A DNA stretch of 6,188 nucleotides from Actinomycetes bacterium (GTDB taxonomy: Bacteria > Actinomycetota > Acidimicrobiia > Acidimicrobiales > Acidimicrobiaceae). The notes beneath the pieces were generated by a model. The model made no database searches. It was given only the letters and a program-made list of their open reading frames with translations, and had not been told where the DNA came from. Both the position numbers and the translations under genes were made by a program. Positions within the stretch are counted from its first letter, which is position 1. Each line of letters begins with the position of its first letter. The stretch is taken from assembly GCA_021819025.1 (NCBI GenBank), contig JAKASN010000131.1, positions 1-6,188 of the forward strand, read 5' to 3'. Below, one piece after another: positions 1 to 6,188 of this stretch.

Positions 1-506
1 AGCAGCCTGGCCCGGACCTCCTCAGCAGCCGGACCGATCCGCGATACAAAGCGCGCCCCGTCCCCAGACAATCCCGCCATCGCGGAGTCCAACATGGTTG
101 CAAGGACCCCGAGATCCCCACCGCCTCGGGCCTGGTCGGACAGCTTTTGGCTGATGGTGGCAACCCGCCTGCGCTTGGATGCTTCGCTGACCAAAGTGGC
201 ATAGTGGCCCGCTGAACTTGGAGTACCGCATTTGGCCTCGAGTATCTTTCTGACGCCCTCGGCCCCGCCGGCTTCTTCGAGCTTGTCCCGTACCCGCAGA
301 TCGGCCACCACGCTCAGCGTGTCATTGGGAAGCTCGTCCAGTACCCGCTCGCGCAAGACCTCATAGATTAGGCCCAGTCCAGGTCCCGCGAAATCACCGG
401 GAGCAACGATGTCCGCCACCTCGAAGACGATATCGCCGTTCGCGCAGATCGCAGTCAGAAGCGCTGTTTCCACATCGAAGTCGGACCCCACTGGTTTCAA
501 AGCCAC
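1..506 (-). CDS. DnaB-like replicative DNA helicase, N-terminal part (runs off the left edge)
   Basis: The minus strand is open from the left edge through this stretch, and about 168 residues are visible. They match the DnaB N-terminal helical domain. Near residues 9-17 is DFDVETALL, the usual 'E..lLg..l' opening of the family. It is followed by a segment like 'f....h..iy..l' (GLIYEVLRERV), then VVADLRVRDKLEEAGG at about residues 65-80, and then HYATLVSEASKRRR, the counterpart of the family's 'yA.iv.e....R'. In DnaB this domain builds the hexamer collar and binds primase. The ATPase domain would lie beyond the edge and is not seen. I chose the GTG at 506-504 because AAGGA (518-514) sits 7 bases upstream; no ATG is available in frame near the domain start. 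The gene overlaps the end of the upstream hydrolase by 10 bases. The sequence diverges from typical chromosomal DnaB, so it may be a plasmid, phage or ICE helicase. The family call is fairly sure; whether it is the housekeeping copy is unknown. Confidence 0.72.
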   Translation of the reverse strand, partial: MALKPVGSDFDVETALLTAICANGDIVFEVADIVAPGDFAGPGLGLIYEVLRERVLDELPNDTLSVVADLRVRDKLEEAGGAEGVRKILEAKCGTPSSAGHYATLVSEASKRRRVATISQKLSDQARGGGDLGVLATMLDSAMAGLSGDGARFVSRIGPAAEEVRARL

Positions 507-1201
507 CGTCTGATCCTTACCGGCACGATATGGCTGATTCTGACCAGCTGGGAATAGTGCGAGAACCACAACCCGACCGTCACTCCCACTGCGACGTAAA
601 GAAGAACCGCGAAGGCGGTTTCAAGCCCGGACCCGGTGGATCCAAATATCGGAAAAGCGAACTCGGACTCTCGCGGATAGAGCAAAGGAATCCCCCCTCT
701 GGTGAGATAGTCGCCGAGCAGGTGAACCCCCCAGCCCGCACCCACCAGCCCGACAAGCCAAACCCCGCCAAAAGGATGGCTGTGGTAGAAGTACCATCCG
801 CCCCCAGCACCGCCAAGCACGAAGAGATGCCTGAGCCCGAACCACCAGGGAACCACAATCCGCCATGCGCTCGCCGCCAGCAGCCCGAACAGTATCGCGG
901 AGCCCTCGCGTCCGGCGGCTGACAGCCCAAGTAGCGCCATTACGATCCCCAGGCCCAAGAGCGAATGGGTGAGCTTGCGATGCCCTCCGGCGATCTTGTT
1001 GACCAGGTACGAGAAGCCCCGGCTCACCAACCCGAACTCGCGCGATACGGTAGAACCCGGTTCGTCGATATCGGGCAGCAGCGCCGCCCCGCATACCGCC
1101 ACCGCCGGTATCAGCCAAGTCGAAGAGTTAAGGCCAAAGACGGCGATGCCGATTCCGGCTCCGGCCGCCAGGCCCATTGCTGCGTGCGATTTTCCCATCA
1201 T
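497..1201 (-). CDS. YdjM-family membrane-bound metal-dependent hydrolase
   Basis: This is a roughly 234-residue, strongly hydrophobic protein with several membrane segments and polar motifs between them. From the ATG at 1201 the order is MMGKSHAAMG (first conserved His), a hydrophobic span, LLPDIDEPGSTVSR (Asp-rich metal-type motif), HRKLTHSLLG (the hallmark H-R-x-x-T-H-S motif), further hydrophobic spans, and HLLGDYLTRGGIPLLYP. This set of motifs defines the YdjM / 'LexA-binding, inner membrane-associated hydrolase' family, thought to act at the inner membrane on an uncertain, possibly lipid-like or phosphoester, substrate. The reading frame extends to a TTG at 1249, but the family normally starts just before the first His motif, so I chose the ATG at 1201; the adjacent ATG at 1198 is equally possible. 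No strong ribosome-binding site is seen for any of these starts. The TGA at 499-497 lies inside the start of the DnaB-like gene. Family assignment is confident; the role is not known. Confidence 0.85.
   Translation of the reverse strand: MMGKSHAAMGLAAGAGIGIAVFGLNSSTWLIPAVAVCGAALLPDIDEPGSTVSREFGLVSRGFSYLVNKIAGGHRKLTHSLLGLGIVMALLGLSAAGREGSAILFGLLAASAWRIVVPWWFGLRHLFVLGGAGGGWYFYHSHPFGGVWLVGLVGAGWGVHLLGDYLTRGGIPLLYPRESEFAFPIFGSTGSGLETAFAVLLYVAVGVTVGLWFSHYSQLVRISHIVPVRIRRWL
513..518 (-). promoter_or_regulatory. Ribosome binding site of the DnaB-like gene
   Basis: On the minus strand the sequence reads AAGGAT followed by 7 bases and then GTG. This is a good Shine-Dalgarno match at good spacing. It lies inside the last codons of the hydrolase gene, so ribosomes finishing the hydrolase are well placed to start the helicase. 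It decides the helicase start, because the other in-frame candidate, TTG at 500-498 (which makes a TTGA overlap with the hydrolase stop), is 13 bases away from it. Confidence 0.55.
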
Positions 1202-1465
1202 GGCGAATATGTATGCACCGCAAATAGACCGTTGGGTGACGAACTGCAAAGCTTGGGCCGAAAGAACAATAGAGAGGTACCGACCATAGCCAATGTTCGG
1301 CAGTTGCCCGGCAAGAGATGTGTGGACTAGCAGTTAGCGGCAATTCCCTGCGGGTACTTCAAGCACCCTCGTCTTATCCGTGTCCCGATGCCAGCAGTCT
1401 TGAACCGTATCGAACTTGCCCTGCCTAGTGCCAAGTCCCCGTAAATGTTACAGACTGGACGTTTA
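1202..1465. other. Intergenic stretch between the FRG gene and the hydrolase gene
   Basis: I see no gene in this stretch. Short open frames here are shadows or lack starts and ribosome-binding sites. A few small inverted repeats occur, for example ACTTG/CAAGT with a 13-base loop and GGGT/ACCC with a 9-base loop. None is followed by a T-run, so I do not call a terminator for the FRG gene. GTTTATCA occurs twice (1461-1468 and 1477-1484), at the very end of the FRG gene. The GC-rich left block meets the less GC-rich right block in or near this stretch, so it is the likeliest place for a junction; no tRNA end or clear attachment repeat is visible. Confidence 0.5.
1266..1293 (-). promoter_or_regulatory. 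Possible sigma-70-type promoter for the hydrolase-helicase operon
   Basis: On the minus strand TTGGCT (1293-1288) is followed after 16 bases by TATTGT (1271-1266). Each box matches the consensus at 4 of 6 positions. Transcription would start near 1258 and give a leader of about 57 bases before the ATG at 1201. An alternative pair, TTGCAG-17-TATTTG, lies closer to the gene and has a weaker -10 box. Both are weak matches of the kind that occur by chance. Confidence 0.22.
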
Positions 1466-2401
1466 TCAAGACTGGGGTTTATCAGCTTGGCTATGGTTGA
1501 ACCAATCTCGCAGTGCCAGGCTGACGGGTGATAGCGGAACGTTATTACTCAATTTTGCAGCCAAGGCCTTTCCCAAACTATCGAGATCCCTAAATAGGTT
1601 GAGCTGCGTTAAACCAAAACTCTCACAAATCCGAATGATCTCGGGTTTCCACTCAGCACGAATTCGAACTTTCGTGGCCAGGATAGTCTGCAAATGCGCT
1701 GCCGACGGTTCTCCGACATACGGGGTAAGTGTCATCACGCTCTGCTGGGCCACGACTCGGGATACGGCAACACGTGGGTTTACAATCAATGGCGCCGGGC
1801 TCTTTTTGAGTATTGCCTGCTCTGCGAGATGATTCTGCCATTTTCGATCATCCTGAAACTCCGCCCAACCAGAGTTTTCCTTCTCTAAGTTTGCAATTAG
1901 CTCAGCGTAGTTAAGCCAAGAGGTACGACTGTCGAATACCCACAGCGCAGCGTCATTGCCCTCTGCGCAGTGAGGATCTCGTATGGCGAACCAGAGAGCA
2001 ATGAACGGAGACCGTGTCCAATCCAGGAGCCTGGTTGGAACGCCGTGGTGCTGCATCATCTCCCACCAGGCAAGACGATCATCATGAGATGGTAGACCAG
2101 GAATCCCTAAGCTGTCGGCCTCGGTAATAAAGGCACGCAAGAGCTGAGTCTCCACATCATGTACGTGTCGATCGCGCTCGTCGCGTGGGACTGCCGATTG
2201 ATATAGCTCGGGTGCAATGGCCCCACCCGCTCTCGCCTGATCCGTCAAACTGCGAGCGAGGCTAGAGCTGAGTGGCCAGGCGAAATCCCCCTGACCACGA
2301 TAAAGCAAGTGCGCAGTGCTACACTTGAGCAGTTTGGCGAGCGCCTCATCCCAGCTTGCTAGCTCGACTACCTCATGGGGATCCCAGCATATCTCGGTCA
2401 T
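1466..2401 (-). CDS. FRG-domain protein
   Basis: This is a 311-residue soluble protein with no signal peptide or membrane segment. The FRG domain fills most of it. LLYRGQGDFAWPLSSSLAR at about residues 32-50 contains the Tyr-Arg-Gly version of the motif that names the family. The second hallmark, QHHGVPTRLLDWTRSP (117-132), is followed by IALWFAI and the strand AALWVFD (151-157). Near the end, SRVVAQQSVMTL (214-225) and LFRDLDSLGKAL (269-280) match the family's 'R..aQ.s.Ft' and 'lfPDLdgla' positions, so the domain looks complete and intact. The biochemical activity of FRG proteins is not established; many are found in mobile elements and defence-gene clusters. The ATG at 2401 is the only in-frame ATG before the domain, although it has no clear ribosome-binding site. 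The gene lies 556 bases downstream of the DGQHR gene in the same orientation, so it is probably transcribed separately. Family call is confident; function is unknown. Confidence 0.85.
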   Translation of the reverse strand: MTEICWDPHEVVELASWDEALAKLLKCSTAHLLYRGQGDFAWPLSSSLARSLTDQARAGGAIAPELYQSAVPRDERDRHVHDVETQLLRAFITEADSLGIPGLPSHDDRLAWWEMMQHHGVPTRLLDWTRSPFIALWFAIRDPHCAEGNDAALWVFDSRTSWLNYAELIANLEKENSGWAEFQDDRKWQNHLAEQAILKKSPAPLIVNPRVAVSRVVAQQSVMTLTPYVGEPSAAHLQTILATKVRIRAEWKPEIIRICESFGLTQLNLFRDLDSLGKALAAKLSNNVPLSPVSLALRDWFNHSQADKPQS

Positions 2402-2957
2402 ATGTCAACCAGTCGCCCTAGGCAGCGCGGGAACGAGCGCATTCTCAGTTAACAAAACTATTCGAGCGCAATAAGGACCGCATCCACTGGCTTTCCATGT
2501 GGCGCCGAATACAACTCAGCTCACTTCCCTTCCTCTGTTTTCAGATACACGGCGACACAAGGATGCTTGTCGACGACCGTCAGCGGAATCAATACCTATT
2601 CATGCCCCGGATTGGTTCCTCTACGGACGTATCTGTAGCCAGTATTTTACGGTCTTTTATGCTCGGATTCTCCATCGCTGCCCCTTCAGCTACCGGGTGT
2701 TGTGGTTGTCTCAAAAGGAAGGGCACCTGGGCCCCTACGGGTTCTTTAGGTAATAACCTTGGTATGGTAGGCCAGGCCGCCTTTACGGTTCGAGTAATGC
2801 TTAATCGTGGCCTATTGAGTTTTGCTCGTTCTCTCGCTCATGAGCTGATCAAACCTCCGTATTGGTTTGGAACTTGATCCATATCTATGGCAATACAGTC
2901 GGTTGTTTTCTGGAATGTGATGTCGGCATTTTTGCCAACAGTTAATCTTTCACTGAT
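2402..2957. other. 556-base gap without a convincing gene
   Basis: This stretch lies between the DGQHR gene and the FRG gene and should hold the FRG promoter and leader. Plus-strand open frames here (for example 2497-2877) are rich in Cys, Trp, Phe and Ser, match no family I know, and oppose the direction of every other gene. On the minus strand a 28-codon frame at 2675-2589 begins MENPSIKDRK and has AAGGGG five bases before its ATG. A second short frame, shifted by one base and containing TVVDKHPCVAVYLKTEEGK, follows directly and ends just below 2540. Together they might be a decayed gene remnant, but I cannot identify one. A GGCA-TTTT-TGCC hairpin just after the DGQHR stop has only a 4-bp stem and no T-run. 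Confidence 0.4.
2434..2470. repeat. Short direct repeat CGAGCGCA upstream of the FRG gene
   Basis: CGAGCGCA occurs at 2434-2441 and again at 2463-2470, with 29 bases between equivalent positions, and the palindrome GTTAAC (2449-2454) lies between them. The pair is 33-69 bases upstream of the FRG start codon, where an operator could sit. At 8 bases the repeat could be chance; no regulator gene is in the window. Confidence 0.2.
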
Positions 2958-5249
2958 TTACGAGGTCCCTGACTTGTCGAGTCCAAGCCAAGTGTGAACC
3001 GCAACAAGAAAATCGTATTCAGACTCTTGGACGCTATATGTATGTGCGTTCGAGTTCCTGATAGTGATTAGCTTGCTCATCCAGCTTGTTCTTGCTTTCC
3101 AGCCTCCCTTTGTGGATTCTTCACCGGGTCGGGTGTACTGTTTCTCGAATAGTTCTTGCCAAAGTTGGTAATTATGCTGGAAGATTTGCTGATAGTCGGT
3201 AAGTACCAAGCAATCCCACGGCTCGACCTCTTCGTCAGAATCCTTTTCTCGGTTCTTCTCGGCTGCGAGCGAAATAGCGCTCTGGTAAACTTTCAAGGGG
3301 ACGCCGTCTTTGAACCAACGTGGACCGAAGTGATCTTCGAGACGGCGGCGTACATCCGTCTTAAGGAACATTTCAATGTCCCGAATCATGGCAAATGATT
3401 CGGTGTTGAAAGCCTTTGCCTCATCTTGGAGGTATCCTGTAAGCCCGTCTGGATTGAATGTAGGCGTTGCTTCGTGAATCGCGATCTGAAGCTTTCGCCA
3501 GTACCGGGCACGGCCAGCACTTCCATATAGCCGTTTGAGGCCCAACGCCTCCTCGTGGGGTACTCCACGAAGATATTCGACGAGGGGATCAAGGTAGACG
3601 CGTACTTCGTCGAAGACTTTTTCCGCAGTGTCGATCCGGGGATTAACTGTTCCCTTGCAAACCAGGTCAACAATATCGCTAAAAACTCGGAGAAGACCCA
3701 CGATACCATTATTGACGAAGACAAATCCTCCTTCCGCTTTCCCTAGTTCCCACTGCAAGGGAAGGCTGTCTCTAATGAACTCGAAGCAGAGTTCAAGGAA
3801 AGGGGCTAACGCTCTGAAAGTCGGTTCATTGCCTCCCTTGTAGAACGTGCCGGGTTCCCGCATAGCGAACTTGGTGAAGGATCCGATGAAGTTCCCACGG
3901 TCGAGACCCTCGCTTATGGAGTCGATAGTGATGCATCTAAGAGCGGATCCTTTATCTTCGCCAATAATGATGCGTCCACGCAGTGGGGAAGTCTTGTGAT
4001 CTTCGAGATGTTGCGCAATACGAAGTTTGAGTGCCCGGATCTGCTCGCGCAGGTCCGAGGACTCCCAGAGCAAATCCGCGTTAAGGGTGTTACGCAAATT
4101 CTTAGGGACGGCTTGCTGGTTTTCATTGATTTGCATAAACAAATGCACCTGCTCGCTCCGGGGTAATCCCACGAAGGCGACGACAGGGATCAAGTCGGAT
4201 TGTGAACGCGTCGAATCAGCATATCCGTACAAGCGGTGCTGCCCATCAATGACGTATGCGGCCCGGTACGTCTGCGGTAAGTGCAAGATGCCAAGCTTGG
4301 CCTCTGTATCGGGCGCTGAAACTCGATCGAACTTAATACCTCTCGATCCCGTCTCGATATTGATGATAATAGAGTTGGGGAAGAATCCTCCCTCGTCAAC
4401 AAACTGCGCGACCTTCTTTAGTCGTGTTTTCTTAATGAGTCGCTGATAAGTCGGCATTAGCTGGCTGTTTGCCTTGTTGCGGTGGAGGATATAGGCCATC
4501 TTGAGGAGCCGTGCTGGTTCGATCGCAAACGAGTAATACGAGTAGCCACCCATTTTGCCCTGAATGGCAGCAACTTTTGGCTCTAATCCGGGAATTTTGG
4601 AGCCAGCAAACAGACTGCCAAGTAACTGAAAACGAGCAGCCCGTCCGAGATGCTCCGCTAATTCGAGGTAGTAGTCCACGATGTCGTCATCCATGTAAGC
4701 CATTTCTGAACTCTCGATGCGTTGTATGGTTGCTTCTGTTACGCTGAAGTTATTCGTAGCGAGAATGAACTTGATTTTATGGCTTGGGAATTGATCCCTT
4801 ATGGTACGAATTAGCCCGGCACGCATGCCTTGCATTGCTTCGATCTCTTGCTTGAACGAGCTGGTTATCGGAGTTTGGCTCGACTTGCACTCAATCAAAA
4901 GCACGACTTCGTCGTCGGCCGCAAATATGTCGATCTGTTTCCGGTCGCCAACGGCAGACCCGTAGGGAAGGTGAAATTGTCTATTTCTATTCAGCTTCTT
5001 GAAATCTAACTTAGCCGTTGCGGCCCAAACGCGGTCCTCGAAGGCGACATCGTGCTGTTTAGTGCGTCGCATGATTATGGATCGCTTCAACTTTCGTTCG
5101 AGGATCCACCCGTTATTCTCGTATTCAAGTTGCTGAGACGGAGTGATCGTTTCGAACAGATACGGCGAAAGTCGCTTGCGTATTTCTGAGGGTATGCTCT
5201 TCTCGGGTAAGAGCATGCTGTCTAGGTCGAATGGTTGTGCGTCATTCAT
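2958..5249 (-). CDS. PD-(D/E)XK nuclease / DGQHR domain / HEPN-like fusion protein
   Basis: This is a 763-residue soluble protein with three recognisable regions. First, residues about 65-165 look like a PD-(D/E)XK nuclease core: Glu71 in FEDRVW, Asp107 in KQIDIFAADDE, and Glu120-Cys-Lys122 in LLIECKSSQ, which gives the D-x12-E-x-K spacing. Second, a DGQHR domain (about 240-560) has AYVIDGQHRLYGY at 331-343 and FMQINENQQAVP at 371-382, both typical of this DndB-related, ParB-like family. Third, the C-terminal helical segment (about 683-757) has WQELF, a W-x-x-x-L stretch and RNSNAH (731-736), the R-x4-H pattern of HEPN ribonucleases. DndB itself, a regulator of DNA phosphorothioation, is much shorter and lacks the flanking domains. 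The ATG at 5249-5247 overlaps the methyltransferase stop by 8 bases, so the two are translationally coupled. I infer a defence effector that senses or cuts DNA lacking the partner methylation. The DGQHR call is very sure, the nuclease fairly sure, the HEPN less so. Confidence 0.88.
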   Translation of the reverse strand: MNDAQPFDLDSMLLPEKSIPSEIRKRLSPYLFETITPSQQLEYENNGWILERKLKRSIIMRRTKQHDVAFEDRVWAATAKLDFKKLNRNRQFHLPYGSAVGDRKQIDIFAADDEVVLLIECKSSQTPITSSFKQEIEAMQGMRAGLIRTIRDQFPSHKIKFILATNNFSVTEATIQRIESSEMAYMDDDIVDYYLELAEHLGRAARFQLLGSLFAGSKIPGLEPKVAAIQGKMGGYSYYSFAIEPARLLKMAYILHRNKANSQLMPTYQRLIKKTRLKKVAQFVDEGGFFPNSIIINIETGSRGIKFDRVSAPDTEAKLGILHLPQTYRAAYVIDGQHRLYGYADSTRSQSDLIPVVAFVGLPRSEQVHLFMQINENQQAVPKNLRNTLNADLLWESSDLREQIRALKLRIAQHLEDHKTSPLRGRIIIGEDKGSALRCITIDSISEGLDRGNFIGSFTKFAMREPGTFYKGGNEPTFRALAPFLELCFEFIRDSLPLQWELGKAEGGFVFVNNGIVGLLRVFSDIVDLVCKGTVNPRIDTAEKVFDEVRVYLDPLVEYLRGVPHEEALGLKRLYGSAGRARYWRKLQIAIHEATPTFNPDGLTGYLQDEAKAFNTESFAMIRDIEMFLKTDVRRRLEDHFGPRWFKDGVPLKVYQSAISLAAEKNREKDSDEEVEPWDCLVLTDYQQIFQHNYQLWQELFEKQYTRPGEESTKGGWKARTSWMSKLITIRNSNAHTYSVQESEYDFLVAVHTWLGLDKSGTS

Positions 5250-6188
5250 GGGCTGGAACGTTCGTAAACAGATACTCGGTCGCTGAACCGCGCTTCGCTA
5301 GCCGACCCCCCATTGAGTTTCCGCGCGTCAATTCTAATCGCCGGTCTCCTTTCTCGAATAGTTTTGCAATGGATTCGTGCGCTGCGTTTGTTAGTACGTA
5401 AAATGCTCCGCAGGCGCGTATCTGGTCGACCACTCCGCTTAGTCGCTGCTGGTCTTCAAATGAGAACAACTTCTGGTTGTATTTAATGAAGCCATTGTTG
5501 TCGTGCGCTACCGTATAGGGGGGGTCGAGAAATACGAAATCACCTTTCTTGATGCTTGCAGCTGCAGCCTCGAAATCGGCTACCAGCAGTGTAGCTTTGT
5601 CCAACTTGCGCGATATCGCCGAGAGCAGCTCTTCGGTTGGCAAATGCGCGTGTTTGCGATTCCCATAAGGTACGTTGTATTGGCCGTGAAGATTCACTCG
5701 GTACAGCCCGTTGTAGGACGTGTGGTTTAGGTAAATGAATTTTATGGCTCGTTCTAGTGGGGTATCTGGACTTGATGAGCGTACTTCATAGTAGGTATGC
5801 GGTGTGTTGTCGTATTTTGTTAGCAATCTCGCGATCTCGGCATGGTGATGTCTTACCTGGATGTACGTCTCAATTAGTTCGGAGTTGAGATCCGAGAGCT
5901 GAGCATGGCCAGTTATGTTGATTCCAAGAAAGAGTGCTCCGCCACCGAGGAATAGTTCGTGGTAATCACGGACGGTCAGCGTGCCGAGCAGACTCGGAAG
6001 CCGCTGCAAGAGCCAACGTTTTCCCCCCGCCCAGCGTAGGAATGGAACGGTGCGCTCTTGAAGCTGCTCTTCCTGTTCGCCCGCCAGATGTTCTAAACTC
6101 TCAGGTTCTCTCGGTATCACGCTGCCCGGTGGGATGGGTTGTCTGCTCGCATGCGCCTCGATGTGAGGCCAGGTGGACAACGATGACA
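5242..6188 (-). CDS. D12-class (Dam-type) DNA adenine-N6 methyltransferase
   Basis: It transfers a methyl group from S-adenosylmethionine to adenine N6 in a specific DNA site. Numbering from the in-frame TTG at 6180, motif X is FLRWAGGKRWLL (47-58), motif I is ELFLGGGALFLG (75-86), SDLN follows at 96-99, the family segment NHTSYNGLYRVN is at 152-163, and the catalytic motif IV DPPY is at 219-222. The motif order X-I-target region-IV is that of the alpha group, which includes Dam and DpnM. All key residues are intact and the length (about 312) is normal, so it should be active. The target site cannot be read from the sequence; GATC is common in this class but is only a possibility. TTG is a poor start, and the frame stays open to the edge, where the last two bases read as NTG three codons upstream, so the true start is probably there or beyond. 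About 46 residues precede motif X. It overlaps the nuclease-DGQHR gene by 8 bases, as expected for a protective methylase paired with an effector. Confidence 0.93.
   Translation of the reverse strand, partial: SSLSTWPHIEAHASRQPIPPGSVIPREPESLEHLAGEQEEQLQERTVPFLRWAGGKRWLLQRLPSLLGTLTVRDYHELFLGGGALFLGINITGHAQLSDLNSELIETYIQVRHHHAEIARLLTKYDNTPHTYYEVRSSSPDTPLERAIKFIYLNHTSYNGLYRVNLHGQYNVPYGNRKHAHLPTEELLSAISRKLDKATLLVADFEAAAASIKKGDFVFLDPPYTVAHDNNGFIKYNQKLFSFEDQQRLSGVVDQIRACGAFYVLTNAAHESIAKLFEKGDRRLELTRGNSMGGRLAKRGSATEYLFTNVPAHE

Noticed and set aside
22..231. 69-residue minus-strand open frame near the left edge
   Set aside because: It lies entirely within the DnaB-like gene in another frame, and its translation has no family features, whereas the overlapping frame matches the DnaB N-terminal domain.
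530..1330. Several plus- and minus-strand open frames of 71-165 residues over the hydrolase gene
   Set aside because: They are shadows of a GC-rich gene. Their translations are rich in Pro, Arg and Gly without motifs, while the hydrolase frame carries all the YdjM motifs.
1202..1465. tRNA gene or attachment site at the composition boundary
   Set aside because: No cloverleaf, TTCGA-type arm in a folding context or CCA end was found, and no repeat longer than 8 bases is seen.
2497..2877. 126-residue plus-strand open frame in the gap
   Set aside because: It has no recognised motif, an odd Cys/Trp/Ser composition and no good ribosome-binding site, and it opposes the direction of every gene here. 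It is left as non-coding.
2929..2940. GGCA-TTTT-TGCC hairpin just after the DGQHR gene stop, considered as a terminator
   Set aside because: The stem is only 4 bp and no T-run follows in the direction of transcription.
2958..5249. DndB of a full phosphorothioation (Dnd) system
   Set aside because: The DGQHR motif is shared, but the protein is far longer than DndB, carries extra nuclease-like and HEPN-like ends, and its partner is an adenine methyltransferase; no dnd sulfur-modification genes are in the window.

Overview
The window holds five protein genes, all on the minus strand, so transcription runs from high to low coordinates. The organism cannot be named from this sequence. The GC-rich left end, the GTG start, the DnaB-type helicase and the YdjM-type membrane hydrolase fit a GC-rich proteobacterium or an integrative element or plasmid in one; this is inference. 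Base composition changes along the window. The left ~1.25 kb is GC-rich (bases 1-60 are 43/60 G+C by hand count), while the right-hand genes are close to balanced or AT-leaning (bases 3001-3060 are 26/60). This suggests a transferred cargo block joined to a GC-rich backbone somewhere around 1.25-1.47 kb.

Right block (about 2958-6188). A D12-class (Dam-type) adenine-N6 DNA methyltransferase runs off the right edge or starts exactly at it. It overlaps by 8 bases a 763-residue gene with three recognisable parts. These are an N-terminal PD-(D/E)XK-like nuclease signature, a central DGQHR domain (the DndB/ParB-like family), and a C-terminal RNxxxH motif in a HEPN-like helical segment. The overlap implies coupled translation and joint function. 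I read the pair as a candidate restriction-modification or abortive-type anti-phage module, with the methylase marking self DNA and the fusion protein as effector. This is the most interesting object in the window.

Middle block (1466-2957). After a 556-base stretch with no convincing gene lies a 311-residue FRG-domain protein in the same orientation. FRG proteins have no well-established biochemical role. It may belong to the same defence-like cargo, but the long gap means it probably has its own promoter.

Left block (1-1249). After a short intergenic stretch comes a YdjM-family, membrane-embedded, metal-dependent hydrolase. Its end overlaps the start of a second gene, a DnaB-type replicative helicase of which only the N-terminal 168 residues are inside the window. 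That helicase gene has a good ribosome-binding site inside the end of the hydrolase gene, so the two are almost certainly one operon. No rRNA, tRNA, CRISPR array, insertion sequence or convincing intrinsic terminator was recognised.
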